From positions 1,364,001 through 1,428,000 of the forward strand of contig NZ_CP071794.1 in assembly GCF_017498565.1 (NCBI RefSeq): a stretch of 64,000 bases of DNA, written 5' to 3'. The notes beneath the pieces are model-generated. The model saw only the letters and a program-made list of their open reading frames with translations, was not told where the DNA came from and searched no databases. This document shows positions 18,654-27,979 of this stretch, one piece after another. The translations under genes were made by a program, and so were the position numbers. This DNA is from Parasphingorhabdus cellanae. GTDB lineage: Bacteria > Pseudomonadota > Alphaproteobacteria > Sphingomonadales > Sphingomonadaceae. Numbering within the stretch: position 1 is the first letter of the stretch; every line of letters begins with the position of its first letter.

Positions 18654-20027
18654 CTAACCAGCCACCGTCAATTTTTCATAATCGGTCCATTTCTGGAACA
18701 CATCCTTATCTTCAGGATCGGACGAATATTGCGTAACCCCGACACGCCAATAATATTCGCCGTCTGGTAAATCAGATAAAGTAATAACGTCTCGTGTCAG
18801 TCCAGCCTCGTCAACAATCGGAACGGATTTGGTGCTGCCAAGCATCAATTGAAACCGGTACGTTCGTTTGCCGCTGCCAGCCCCAATCCATTTGAAACGA
18901 TAACCAAAATCGCCGCTATCAGCACTGCCGCTTAAAGTGCTCAATTGGCGCTTGAAGGAATAAGTCTCTGGCATACCTTCAAAGCCGTCTTCATCGAAGG
19001 CCGTTGCTTTCCCAAAATAACGGCCGTCCGCCAAACCATCCAGACTTACCATATTGCTCTCACTGCGCTGCTCCGCAACAATGTCAACAAAGCCCGCGTC
19101 GGACGATATCAATATGCGGTGTGCTTTCGCCGCTGGGCGAGGCGCGATCACAAAATCCAAACTGTCTTCCGATTGTACTTTCGCCGGATCCACCAGTTCG
19201 GGCGGTGTGAGCAGATCTGCCATCGCAAGCTCGCCCGTTACAGTTGCCGCAGCGCCGGTCCCGGCCGGCACCGAAACGCTGGACGCTCCATCAAAGCTTT
19301 CGCCCGCCGCGACTTCAACCGATCCCTCAACCGTTTCTGAAAAAGCAGTGCCTGTTTCTTCGTCGACACGGGTTCGATAATCGGTTCCCCTTACGGCGGA
19401 AACGGCGACCGGTGTTCTTACACGGTAGCGATCAGCTTTTTTGTCAAATGGCGTGATTTTAGAGCGAACCCGACCGCTATCGACCGCCAACTCGTAATCA
19501 ATGCTGTCGGTCAGCAGAATATGGCGAAGCCGCGTGATCCGCATCTTGCTATTAGAGGGCATCGAAATACGTGATCCGTCTTCGAGCTGCAGCGTCAGGA
19601 AACTGCCAGCGGATGTCGCAAGCCGGCTGCCTTCGCCGATCTCGAGACCTTGCACAGGCGTGATGGCCTGCCCGTCAGCAGCTATCACAACATTGCCGCG
19701 AAAGGCGCTCAGACTGGCTTCGCTCTGACGGTATTTCAGCAGACGAAAAGGAATGGATACCGTTTTCCCGATGGGAATGAATCGCGGATTAGCTATGCGA
19801 TTGAGCCGCTGAACCGCGACATAGTCGGACCGCTTGCGCATATATTTCTCAGACAGGGCGATCAATGTATCGCCTCGCTTGAAGGTATATTCCACCTGCA
19901 TATTATCCGCGGCGGTCTGGGCCTGAGCGGCCATTGGTAAAACGGAAACGGGTATGAATGACAGAAGAATTGAAACCCGCAAATATCTGAAATATCTGCG
20001 CTTACTCATCTCAACGACCACGGTCAT
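18654..20027 (-). CDS. Periplasmic LysM-FecR domain protein
   Basis: 457 residues, ending 64 bp before the CHASE2 kinase. It has a signal peptide (SILLSFIPVSVLPMAAQAQ), one LysM motif (VEYTFKRGDTLIALSEKYM...IPIGKTVSIP) and a FecR domain (FRGNVVIAADGQAITPVQGLEIGEGSRLATSAGSFLTLQLEDGSRISM...TPVAVSAVRGTDYR), followed by two fibronectin-like beta domains. FecR domains here are not tied to iron uptake. With CHASE2 and LysM they suggest a periplasmic, peptidoglycan-bound sensor partner for the adjacent kinase. The start overlaps the regulator's stop as ATGA, giving translational coupling. Confidence 0.88.
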   Translation of the reverse strand: MTVVVEMSKRRYFRYLRVSILLSFIPVSVLPMAAQAQTAADNMQVEYTFKRGDTLIALSEKYMRKRSDYVAVQRLNRIANPRFIPIGKTVSIPFRLLKYRQSEASLSAFRGNVVIAADGQAITPVQGLEIGEGSRLATSAGSFLTLQLEDGSRISMPSNSKMRITRLRHILLTDSIDYELAVDSGRVRSKITPFDKKADRYRVRTPVAVSAVRGTDYRTRVDEETGTAFSETVEGSVEVAAGESFDGASSVSVPAGTGAAATVTGELAMADLLTPPELVDPAKVQSEDSLDFVIAPRPAAKAHRILISSDAGFVDIVAEQRSESNMVSLDGLADGRYFGKATAFDEDGFEGMPETYSFKRQLSTLSGSADSGDFGYRFKWIGAGSGKRTYRFQLMLGSTKSVPIVDEAGLTRDVITLSDLPDGEYYWRVGVTQYSSDPEDKDVFQKWTDYEKLTVAG

Positions 20028-20719
20028 ACCCCTTTAGTTAAGGTCTCCAGTCTGTAGCCATAACCGAAAACAGTGAAAATCCGAAACCCGTTTTCCGGTG
20101 TAAGCGATAATTTCGAGCGCACGCGCGACACGTGCATGTCAAGCGTCCGGGTCGCAAGATGCGCATTGGTCCGCCAAACGGTTTCCATGATATAGCGGCG
20201 CGACAATGTCCGGTCACGATTACGGAACATTAAATCCGTAAGCTCAAACTCTTTCGCGGTCAGCGCGACTTCGTTGTCCTTGTGCCGGACCTTTTGCTCG
20301 ATACGGTCGAGTATATATTCGCCATATTGGGCCTCTGTTTCCATCGCCGATGCGCCGCTATTACGCCGCAAGATGGCATTGATACGGGCTGCGATGACTG
20401 ACGGGTCTTCCGGTTTCGTTATATAATCGTCAGCGCCTGCGTTGAGTGCTTCGCTGATATCCTGCTTGGCGGTTCGGCTCGTCATCATCATGACGGGCGG
20501 GCGATCATCAACCGCTTCTTCCATCCATTCCAGAATCTGAATCCCGGTTTTGCCCGGCATATTCCAATCCAATATCACCAGATCAAAAGTATCTCGCAGC
20601 AACGCGTTGGCCAAAGCATTGCCTTCCGCAAAACCAACAAAGACGTGGCCTTGTCCTTCAACAATTTTTCCTAAGAATTCGACGATTTCATTGTCGTCGT
20701 CCGCAATCGCTATACGCAT
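20024..20719 (-). CDS. OmpR/PhoB-family response regulator
   Basis: 231 residues. The receiver domain (MRIAIADDDNEIVEFL, phospho-Asp in LVILDWNMPGKTG, Lys in YITKPED) is followed by a winged-helix Trans_reg_C domain (VALTAKEFELTDLMFRNRDRTLSRRYIMETVW, RTLDMHVSRVRSKLSLTPENGFRIFTVFGYGYRL). It is the first gene of a unit with the LysM-FecR protein and the CHASE2 kinase, and is most likely the kinase's partner. Confidence 0.94.
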   Translation of the reverse strand: MRIAIADDDNEIVEFLGKIVEGQGHVFVGFAEGNALANALLRDTFDLVILDWNMPGKTGIQILEWMEEAVDDRPPVMMMTSRTAKQDISEALNAGADDYITKPEDPSVIAARINAILRRNSGASAMETEAQYGEYILDRIEQKVRHKDNEVALTAKEFELTDLMFRNRDRTLSRRYIMETVWRTNAHLATRTLDMHVSRVRSKLSLTPENGFRIFTVFGYGYRLETLTKGV

Positions 20720-20993
20720 AGATGTTCCCCGGTGGCGAAAAGCAACATCTCGATTGCTTCGCCATTTTCAATTTCCCAAACCCGAGCCCATTTACCTCTA
20801 TTTTTGCAGACTTTACCAGAACTTCGACATGTAATTTACATTCCTTTACATAAATCCGGATGAATTCTGTTAAAACGGCGATGAAATAAAGAAACGATCA
20901 ATCAATTTCGGAGTTTTTCGGGCCGTGGGAAGCGTTAACAATGCGATTTACATGGCTGCTCGACATCAGTGATTCGATTCGAACATGATAAAT

Positions 20994-21068
20994 TGGTTGG
21001 GGTGGCAGGATTCGAACCTGCGCATGGCGGCATCAAAAGCCGCTGCCTTACCACTTGGCGACACCCCA
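20994..21068 (-). tRNA. tRNA-Gln (anticodon TTG)
   Basis: On the minus strand the gene runs from TGGGGTG (21068) to an encoded CCA (20994). The acceptor stem is TGGGGTG/CACCCCA. The D arm is GCCAAGTGGTAAGGC, the anticodon stem-loop GCGGC-TTTTGAT-GCCGC gives anticodon TTG, and the T arm contains GGTTCGAATCC. All arms pair well. It stands alone between the OmpR regulator and ilvE. Confidence 0.97.
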
Positions 21069-21160
21069 ATATAGGCTGCTTCATTCGTCAGCGAAGGGGC
21101 CTAATATCTAACTTACCCCAAAGGGGCAAGAGCCAGTTACAGCTTATTTCAGAACATTTT

Positions 21161-22257
21161 TTAGAACAGGCGTTTCACCCAGCCATGCGTATCTTCCGCA
21201 AGTCCGCGCTGAATATCGACCAGCCGCATCCGCAATTTTTCCGTCAATTGCCCCGGACCGCCACTACCAATGGTAAAATCACCGCTTTCGGATCGCACGG
21301 TTCCCACCGCGGTCACCACTGCAGCCGTTCCGCAGGCAAAAGTTTCCCGCAATTTCCCACTGACGGCATCATCGCGCCATTGGTCGATGGAATAGGGCTC
21401 TTCACGGACTTCCAAACCTTCTTCGCGAGCGAGGACCATGATCGATTCCCGAGTAATTCCCGGTAAAATGGTACCAGTTAGCGGCGGCGTAATTAACCGG
21501 CCATCATCCATCACAAAGAACAAATTCATACCGCCCAGCTCTTCGACCCAGCGCTGTTCGGCGGCATCAAGAAACACCACTTGGTCACAATCCTGAGCGA
21601 TTGCCTCGGCCTGTGCCACAAGGCTCGCAGCATAGTTTCCGCCGCATTTGGCAGCGCCCGTACCGCCCGGTGCGGCCCGGCTATAATCTTGGGAAACCCA
21701 GATCGTAATAGCAGAGACCCCAGCCTTGAAATAAGCACCCACTGGCGATGCGATCACCATATAGAGATATTCTTTTGCCGGACGGACGCCCAGAAAAACC
21801 TCACTCGCAAACATGAAGGGGCGCAGGTACAGAGATCCGCCTTCTGTTGCCGGAAACCAGTCACGGTCGATATCAACCAGCGCTTCAACGGATTTCAAAA
21901 ATAATTCTTCCGGCAATTCCGGCATTGCCATGCGTCGCGCAGAGGCCTGAAAACGTTTGGCATTCTGATCAGGCCGGAACAAAGCAGTCCCCCATCGGCG
22001 AGCCGATAAGCCTTCATGCCTTCAAATATTTCCTGCGCATAATGCAGCACCGACGATGCAGGATCCATCGGAATTGGCCGGCGTGCTTCGACCTTGGCAT
22101 CGTGCCAACCCTGCCCTTCAGTATAGCGGATAACCACCATATGATCAGTGAACAAATTTCCAAAGCCAGGGTTTTCGAGCAATTGTGTCCGCTCTGCATC
22201 CGGGACTGGCGCACCGTTTCGTTCGATACGGATTTCCAGACTATCGTCGTGCGCCAT
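21161..22257 (-). pseudogene. ilvE: Branched-chain amino acid aminotransferase, broken by an apparent 1-base deletion
   Basis: Two frames together make a complete class IV aminotransferase. The N-terminal part (22257 to about 21990) reads MAHDDSLEIRIERNGAPV...HYAQEIFEGMKAYRLADGG. The C-terminal part (to 21161) continues LFRPDQNAKRFQASARRMAMPELPEELF... through to VRSESGDFTIGSGGPGQLTEKLRMRL. The break falls at a run of five G (C on the plus strand, 21989-21993); one more G would restore DGGTALFRPDQ, the family sequence. IlvE makes leucine, isoleucine and valine and is usually needed without added amino acids. This could be a sequencing error in the homopolymer, a real mutation or slippage-tolerant expression. 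Confidence 0.88.
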
Positions 22258-22345
22258 ATCCCGTCTCTCTCGCTATGCTGATTTGGAAGATTCGTAGCCT
22301 TGTTTATCTTGCAATCACCTAAACAGCATGTCAAGATACGTCAAC

Positions 22346-22858
22346 ATGGCTGACATATCTCGCCCTTCTGCTTCCCCGGGAGCATCACCGCTTTTTCTCC
22401 GCGAAGACGAGATCAGACGCGGCGTGGAACTGCTGTATTTTGGCTATACCCGCCTGACCAATGCGATTGATCAAGAGCTTGCCAAACAAGGTCTAGGTCG
22501 CGCGCATCACAGGGCTCTTTATTTCATCGCGCGTCAACCGGATTTGACGGTGGGCGAGTTGCTGCGATTGCTCGCGATTACCAAACAATCGCTGGGCCGG
22601 GTGTTAAAGGAATTACATGACCGCGAGCTGGTCGTCACAAAAACAGGAGCCTTGGATCGTCGCCAGAAATTACTGCGCCTGACCGACAGTGGTGCGGCGC
22701 TTGAAGCAGAGCTGTTTGCACAATTGCGGGAGCGGCTTTCTGCAGCCTATGTCACTGCGGGACAGGAATCGGTCACAGGCTTCTGGCACGTGCTGGAAGG
22801 GCTTGTACCGGAGAGTGATCAGCAAATGGTGTTCGATTTGCGCCAGGACAAGAGCTGA
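22346..22858 (+). CDS. MarR-family transcriptional regulator, PetP-like
   Basis: About 170 residues (start 22346, MADISRPS; ATG at 22328 is an alternative). It has a winged-helix domain: LFLREDEIRRGVELLYFGYTRLTNAIDQELAKQGLGRAHHRALYFIARQPDLTVGELLRLLAITKQSLGRVLKELHDRELV. This block closely fits the PetP branch known from Rhodobacter next to petR. It is divergent from ilvE. The 70-bp gap contains ATGTCAAGATACGTCAAC and TGACAT half-sites that may be its operator. Confidence 0.87.
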   Translation: MADISRPSASPGASPLFLREDEIRRGVELLYFGYTRLTNAIDQELAKQGLGRAHHRALYFIARQPDLTVGELLRLLAITKQSLGRVLKELHDRELVVTKTGALDRRQKLLRLTDSGAALEAELFAQLRERLSAAYVTAGQESVTGFWHVLEGLVPESDQQMVFDLRQDKS

Positions 22859-22961
22859 ACCAGCTGTTAAGTTTACAAAGTGCGCAAGCTTCTTTGCGTC
22901 ATTGCTAGCACGCAATGGAACTTCAAAGTTCACACAAGTCTCACCCATCGTGCAGGAAAGC

Positions 22962-23774
22962 TCAGGCCTTCGCTTCTTCCGCCATTTCCCGATTGCGCTC
23001 CATTGCTGCTTTCAAGACATCATGGAGCAACGCGTTCACCCGGCCATCGGCATCCAGCACATCAAGCCCTTTACGGGTGACACCATTGGGGCTAGCCACT
23101 TGATTAGCGAGTTCTCCCGGACTGACGGCTGAACGGGAAGCTAGCGTCGCTGCGCCATCAACCATCGCCAATGCCAGACGCGCGGCTTGATCCTTGTCCA
23201 TGCCTAGCTCGGCGGCCGAAACCGCTAGCGCGTCTATAAACCGGAACAGGAAAGCAGGGCCAGAACCAGATAAAGCCGTCGCGATATGCATCTGGCCTTC
23301 ATTTTCGAGCCATTCCGGCTGTCCGAGCGGTGAGAATAGGTGATTCATCTGATCCTTCAGATTAACGTCATCAGCCTCGCTGATCAGGATCATCGGCGAT
23401 TTGGCGACTGTCACAGCCATATTGGGCATCAAGCGGACAATTTTACCGGCCTTTGGAAAAGCGGCCCGCAAAATGTCGATTTCGGTTCCCGCCAGCACCG
23501 ACACGATATGGCTATTGTCTCCGACCAGCGGTGCGAGCTTAGCCGCCACATCATCGAGCTGATAAGGTTTCATCGCCAGCATCACCAGATCGGGAGTTGC
23601 TCCTTCAGGATAATCAGGCTGTGATTGCAATCCACCCGGAAGCTGAGAAGCATGCGGTTTGATTATAGTGACTTTAGCGGCATCCAGACCGTTATCGAGC
23701 CAGGCTTGTAAGATCGCACCGCCCATATTGCCGCAACCGACAAACCAGATGCTATTAAAGCCGTCTCCGATCAC
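22962..23774 (-). CDS. proC: Pyrroline-5-carboxylate reductase
   Basis: 270 residues. It reduces 1-pyrroline-5-carboxylate to proline with NAD(P)H. An N-terminal Rossmann motif IWFVGCGNMGGAILQAWL is followed by VMLAMKPYQLDDVAAKL, VLAGTEIDILRAAFPKAGKIVRLMPNMAV, and the C-terminal dimerisation signature DKDQAARLALAMVDGAATLA...LANQVASPNGVTRKGLDVLD. It is followed on the same strand, in order ybjN then proC, with a 43-bp gap. Confidence 0.95.
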   Translation of the reverse strand: MIGDGFNSIWFVGCGNMGGAILQAWLDNGLDAAKVTIIKPHASQLPGGLQSQPDYPEGATPDLVMLAMKPYQLDDVAAKLAPLVGDNSHIVSVLAGTEIDILRAAFPKAGKIVRLMPNMAVTVAKSPMILISEADDVNLKDQMNHLFSPLGQPEWLENEGQMHIATALSGSGPAFLFRFIDALAVSAAELGMDKDQAARLALAMVDGAATLASRSAVSPGELANQVASPNGVTRKGLDVLDADGRVNALLHDVLKAAMERNREMAEEAKA

Positions 23775-23817
23775 GCTTCGCTCCTTTATGCTTTGCCCTA
23801 TTTACACTTCGCCCTAC

Positions 23818-24324
23818 TTAAGCTTCACCCTGCGTGTCGATCATCGCATGTTCAATTGCGTCCTGAGGGCTTTTGTCGCTCCACAGCACAAATTGGAAGA
23901 CGGGATAGAAACGCTCCCACTCATCAATCGCCATATCGACAATCGTCTGGGCCTGATCAAGACCGAGCATGCCGCTACCGCCAAGCATGATCGCATGACG
24001 GAACAGTAATATGTTGTTCGTCGACCATAGATCAAAATGACCGAGCCAAAGCTGTTCGTTGATCAGGCCGAGCGATTCATAAATGGCGATTTTCTTGTCG
24101 TCAGGTACGCGAATGTCAGGGAGCAGCAACAATTGTAGTACATGGTCTTCATTGCGCCAGATCGCCCGCAATTGATAGCTGGTCCAGTTGCCCTTAATCT
24201 CTACCGAGATTTCTTCATCGCTAACATGATCAACCGTCCAGCCGCGTGCCTCGAAAAAAGCAACCAGCATATCAACCGGCGGCGCCTCTTCCTGATCAAG
24301 CTCAGACCACATATCGTCAAGCAT
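23818..24324 (-). CDS. YbjN domain protein
   Basis: 168 residues, acidic and soluble, with no signal peptide. The fold pattern (LVAFFEARGWTVDHVSDEEISVEIKGNWTSYQLRAIWRNEDHVLQLLLLPDIRVPDDKKIAIYESLGLINEQLWLGHFDLW) is that of YbjN proteins, which resemble type III secretion chaperones. In E. coli YbjN affects motility and stress responses. Its place 43 bp upstream of proC on the same strand is the usual arrangement in sphingomonads. Confidence 0.87.
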   Translation of the reverse strand: MLDDMWSELDQEEAPPVDMLVAFFEARGWTVDHVSDEEISVEIKGNWTSYQLRAIWRNEDHVLQLLLLPDIRVPDDKKIAIYESLGLINEQLWLGHFDLWSTNNILLFRHAIMLGGSGMLGLDQAQTIVDMAIDEWERFYPVFQFVLWSDKSPQDAIEHAMIDTQGEA

Positions 24325-24496
24325 TACGGTTCCACATCTTTTGCATCATTGCCCCTGCATCACGAGCCTTAGTGGCCTAGCCCATCATACAGGGCAAGGC
24401 GGGGCTATGCCTTCGATCATATTGTTTGTGGGAAGACTGTGGATAATCGCCAAAGATTCTCAATGCCAAAATGGTCGTCCAGCCATGGGACGAAAA

Positions 24497-24859
24497 CTAG
24501 TTTCCGGATTTTGGCGGTGTTGTCTTCTTTGGCGCCGCTTTACGAGCTGCAGGCTTGCGCGCCGCTGGTTTTTTTGGCGCTGCCTTGCGCGCGGCTGGCT
24601 TCGCAGCAGCAGATTTTGGTGCTGTTTTCTCCAGGGCATCCAGACGCTTTTTCAGCGCATCGGCTTCGGCGCGAGCCTTGGATGCCATTTCCTTGACCGC
24701 TTCAAATTCCTCGCGCGAAACGAAGTCCATGCCGCCAAACCATTCCTTTGCGCGCTCCCGCGCGCCCGCTTCGGCTTCGCGACCTACGCCGGCCACAGTT
24801 CCAGCCAAGCCATTCAATACTTTGGAAAGATCATCAAAAAATCGGTTCTGGCTTTGCAT
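24497..24859 (-). CDS. ubiK: UbiK-family accessory factor (YqiC/BMFP) with Lys/Ala-rich tail
   Basis: 120 residues from the ATG at 24859 (GGAG 8 bases upstream; the longer frame to 24961 is not supported). The N-terminal BMFP part (FFDDLSKVLNGLAGTVAGVGREAEAGARERAKEWFGGMDFVSREEFEAVKEMASKARAEADALKKRLDALE) forms an amphipathic helix and trimeric coiled coil. UbiK assists aerobic ubiquinone synthesis with UbiJ and binds lipids. The tail of AAKPAARKAAPKK repeats is histone H1-like and longer than in E. coli. Confidence 0.87.
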   Translation of the reverse strand: MQSQNRFFDDLSKVLNGLAGTVAGVGREAEAGARERAKEWFGGMDFVSREEFEAVKEMASKARAEADALKKRLDALEKTAPKSAAAKPAARKAAPKKPAARKPAARKAAPKKTTPPKSGN

Positions 24860-24902
24860 GTCATTTGCTCCGTCTGGGGGTGAATATTTGGCTCGGTTAC
24901 GA

Positions 24903-25451
24903 CTATATCTGGGTACTCGCCGCCGGAACGACAAGGGTTTCCGCGCCCGGGTTAAGATCATCTATCTGTTTATTTAATATCGCCGCAAAACAAAGCCAAG
25001 CAAGATAGGGCACCATTAACCAAGCAGCGGCCTTGCGAACGCGGCCGAAAACCAGTGTGGTCACAAAGGCAGTGGCAAATATCGCAACCAGCAACCAAAA
25101 AGCAGCAGACACCTGATGCATACCGAAAAATAAGGGTGACCAGGCCAGGTTCAGCGCAAATTGCACGATAAATAAAATGATGGCGAGCCCGCGAAGCGGC
25201 GCACCACGCGCGTTCAATATCATGGAAAAAGCGATAGCTATCATGACATAAAGAATTGTCCACGCAATGGGGAAAGCCAAATCAGGTGGCTGAGCCGCCG
25301 GCTTTACGAGCGCTTGGAACCAGCGGTTTTCGTCAGCAGGGCCCGTCACCTGGGCCGCTAAAAATCCCAGCAACACGATCAACGGAACGATGAACAAGGC
25401 CCAACGTAACAGCGACATACGCAACTGGCCTTTGGATGCAATTTGGTTCAC
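24903..25451 (-). CDS. TspO/MBR (translocator protein) family membrane protein
   Basis: 182 residues with five membrane helices. TspO features include WFQALVKPAAQPPDLAFPIAWTILYVMIAIAF (the family's KPxWxPPxxxFxxxWTxLY block), FALNLAWSPLFFGMHQ and MVPYLAWLCFAAILN. TspO binds tetrapyrroles; in Rhodobacter it tunes the oxygen response of pigment genes. It lies 43 bp upstream of ubiK on the same strand. Confidence 0.93.
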   Translation of the reverse strand: MNQIASKGQLRMSLLRWALFIVPLIVLLGFLAAQVTGPADENRWFQALVKPAAQPPDLAFPIAWTILYVMIAIAFSMILNARGAPLRGLAIILFIVQFALNLAWSPLFFGMHQVSAAFWLLVAIFATAFVTTLVFGRVRKAAAWLMVPYLAWLCFAAILNKQIDDLNPGAETLVVPAASTQI

Positions 25452-25750
25452 GGCTTCATTCCCTTAACCCACTTTGTCGTGTCCGGCTTTACGACCCCAT
25501 AAAACGAATCATACAACGGAAAACCGCCATGTTTCTATGGTTTCTTAGGCAATCCGGCGGCGCTTTTCCAGTCACTTGGGCCAGGCAACTATGATGGTCC
25601 CAATTTAGGCCATTTGGCGGTCCCGGTGCTTGGCATCGAACAATTACGCCCTATGTTAGATAGACCGGTTCACTTGCGTGCATGATTTTCCTTCCTGCCA
25701 TGACTGCGAACAGGATTGTGACGTCAGGGCCGGGCTGCTAGGGGCTTTTT

Positions 25751-27580
25751 ATGAGTGAACTTACCAATGACAATGCCCCTGAAAAGGAGCCGTCAAATAC
25801 TGAAAAGCCAGCAACGAAGAAGATCGGCAATCTTCGGATGGTCTGGGAGCGGGCCGTTAATTATCCTAAGCAGATTGCCTTTGCGGCGATAGCGCTTTTC
25901 GTAGCTGCCATGGCGACACTGGCCATCCCTTGGGGTTTTAAGTCCATAGTTGACGAAGGCTTTGCATCTGGCGGCGGCGATATTGCCCCCTATTTTCAAA
26001 TTCTCTTGGTGATTGTCGCCATTCTGGCTGTCGCCACGGCGCTGCGCTTTTATTTCGTCAGCTGGCTTGGCGAACGGGTCGTTGCCGACATCAGGCTGGC
26101 CGTCCAGCGGAATTTGCTCCGCCTCGCGCCCGGCTTTTTCGAGGAGAACCGGCCATCGGAAATCGCATCCCGGATGACGTCGGATACCGCGATTATCGAA
26201 CAGGTCGTTGGCACCACAGTGTCTGTGGCGCTGCGTAATATCATCATCGGCATTGGCGGCATTATCTTTCTGTTCACATTGGCGCCAACACTGACGGCTG
26301 GACTATTGCTGGGTATTCCTATCGTCATTTTACCGATTGTATTCATCGGCCGCAAATTGACCAATGTCTCGCGATTCAGTCAGGACCGGGTAGCCGATGT
26401 GGGCGCAATGGTATCTGAGACACTTGGTGCCATGAAAATCGTCCAGGCTTTCGGTCAGGAAACGCGCGAACATGAAAGATTCGGCAGCGCCGTCGAAAGC
26501 ACATTTGACACCGCCAAGCGGCGTATCAGACTGCGGGCGGCGCTGACCGCGGTGATTATCGCGCTCGTGTTTACCGGTATCACACTCCTGATGTGGCGCG
26601 GCGCTATCGGCGTTGCCGACGGCAGTATCTCCGGTGGTACAATTGCTGCATTCGTTCTTACCGGCGGTTTGGTTGCCGGAGCCTTTGGAGCACTGACCGA
26701 AGTTTATGGTGATCTTTTAAGAGCAGCTGGCGCGGCTGGCCGTCTTGCAGAGCTGCTATCGGAAGAGCCGGGCATTGCCGCACCAGCCTCTCCGATTGCT
26801 TTGCCGGAACCACCGCGGGGTCAAATCTCTTTTGATAATGTGACTTTTGCTTATCCCACGCGCACGGATACCGCAGCGCTTAAAAATTTCTCCCTTAAGG
26901 TAACACCAGGCGAAACCGTTGCGGTTGTCGGCCCATCCGGCGCCGGTAAATCCACCCTTTTTCAGCTGGCCCAACGGTTTTATGATCCCCAAGGCGGCAG
27001 CGTGCGTATTGATGGTGTCGCTTTGCCCTCCGCAGACCCGGCCGACATCCGCGAACGCATGGCGCTGGTACCACAAGACACTGTGCTATTCGCAGCCTCT
27101 GCGCGCGACAATTTGCGCTATGGCAAGTGGGATGCAACGGACGAAGAGATTTGGGCCGCCGCGCGCGCCGCCAATGCCGAGAAATTCTTGGCTGAATTGC
27201 CAGAGGGGCTCGACAGCTTCATGGGCGAAGCGGGCACGCGGCTGTCTGGTGGGCAGCGCCAGCGGGTCGCCATTGCACGCGCTTTGCTCAGGCAAACGCC
27301 CATATTATTATTGGACGAAGCCACCTCGGCCTTGGATGCCGAAAGCGAAAAACTGGTTCAGGATGCTCTCGACAGGCTGATGCGCGAGCGTACCACTCTT
27401 GTTATTGCGCATCGGTTGGCGACCATAAGATCAGCAGATCGTATCATCGTTATGGATGAAGGGCAGATTGTCGAACAAGGCGATCATGACAGCTTGATAA
27501 CCAAGAACGGCCTTTACGCCAAACTCGCGGAGTTGCAGTTTAATGGCGTTGAACAGTCCAAAACCGCTATTGCCATCTAG
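25751..27580 (+). CDS. ABC-type exporter with fused membrane and ATPase domains
   Basis: 609 residues. Membrane domain with six helices (about 35-325; LRLAPGFFEENRPSEIASRMTSDTAIIEQVVG). ATPase domain about 350-595: Walker A GPSGAGKST, Q-loop, signature LSGGQRQRVAIARAL, Walker B ILLLDEATSALD and H-loop VIAHRLATI. It belongs to the MsbA/LmrA-like group of homodimeric exporters of lipids, drugs or siderophores; the C-terminal half also resembles mitochondrial-type HMT/ATM proteins. The substrate cannot be read from sequence. Confidence 0.92.
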   Translation: MSELTNDNAPEKEPSNTEKPATKKIGNLRMVWERAVNYPKQIAFAAIALFVAAMATLAIPWGFKSIVDEGFASGGGDIAPYFQILLVIVAILAVATALRFYFVSWLGERVVADIRLAVQRNLLRLAPGFFEENRPSEIASRMTSDTAIIEQVVGTTVSVALRNIIIGIGGIIFLFTLAPTLTAGLLLGIPIVILPIVFIGRKLTNVSRFSQDRVADVGAMVSETLGAMKIVQAFGQETREHERFGSAVESTFDTAKRRIRLRAALTAVIIALVFTGITLLMWRGAIGVADGSISGGTIAAFVLTGGLVAGAFGALTEVYGDLLRAAGAAGRLAELLSEEPGIAAPASPIALPEPPRGQISFDNVTFAYPTRTDTAALKNFSLKVTPGETVAVVGPSGAGKSTLFQLAQRFYDPQGGSVRIDGVALPSADPADIRERMALVPQDTVLFAASARDNLRYGKWDATDEEIWAAARAANAEKFLAELPEGLDSFMGEAGTRLSGGQRQRVAIARALLRQTPILLLDEATSALDAESEKLVQDALDRLMRERTTLVIAHRLATIRSADRIIVMDEGQIVEQGDHDSLITKNGLYAKLAELQFNGVEQSKTAIAI

Positions 27581-27926
27581 CACTTTAGACCAGACCCACG
27601 GCTACAGATGAATGTGTTATTGCTTCAGCGGATGCTTAACCCGGAAATTTGGTTTGGTATTTAGCCGTTGGTAGCGAACATGATGAGATAATAGGGCGAA
27701 TGAGTTATCCCTAAAAAATGACCTTGGAACGGAACCTGCGTTCTGGACTAATCACCTATTTCTGATCCATACGCCGTTGAGAGCCGTTAGCTTTATAAGG
27801 GGGTGCTCGGGTTTGAGCATGTCTCAAACCCGAGTATAGAGCCGAATGCGCTATCGCTTTGTTTGATAACCGTCCGCAGTGTGAAGTGCAGGTAAACAAC
27901 AAAGCGACATCGTTGCCAAAACGGAC
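27581..27926. other. Intergenic region with a long hairpin
   Basis: About 345 bp between two convergent units. It contains a perfect 12-bp inverted repeat, CTCGGGTTTGAG (27806-27817) and CTCAAACCCGAG (27823-27834) with a 5-base loop. No T-tract follows on either strand. I see no gene here; the hairpin may help end the ABC exporter transcript. Confidence 0.5.
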
Positions 27927-27958
27927 AAAAAAAGGGCGATGGATCGCTCCACCGCCCT
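27927..27958 (-). terminator. Rho-independent terminator of the tonB-exbBD operon
   Basis: On the minus strand, GGGCG..TGGA pairs with TCCA..CGCCC around a short loop and is followed by seven T. It lies 20-50 bases past the last exbD stop codon (27980), where the minus-strand operon should end. Confidence 0.8.
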
Positions 27959-27979
27959 CTATATTATTGTTAGCTGCTT

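Noticed and set aside
21161..21982. Stand-alone aminotransferase starting MFRPDQ
   Set aside because: It lacks the N-terminal domain, which is intact in the other frame upstream; it is better read as part of a frameshifted ilvE.
23659..24009. Plus-strand open frame across proC and ybjN
   Set aside because: Shadow of two recognised minus-strand genes.
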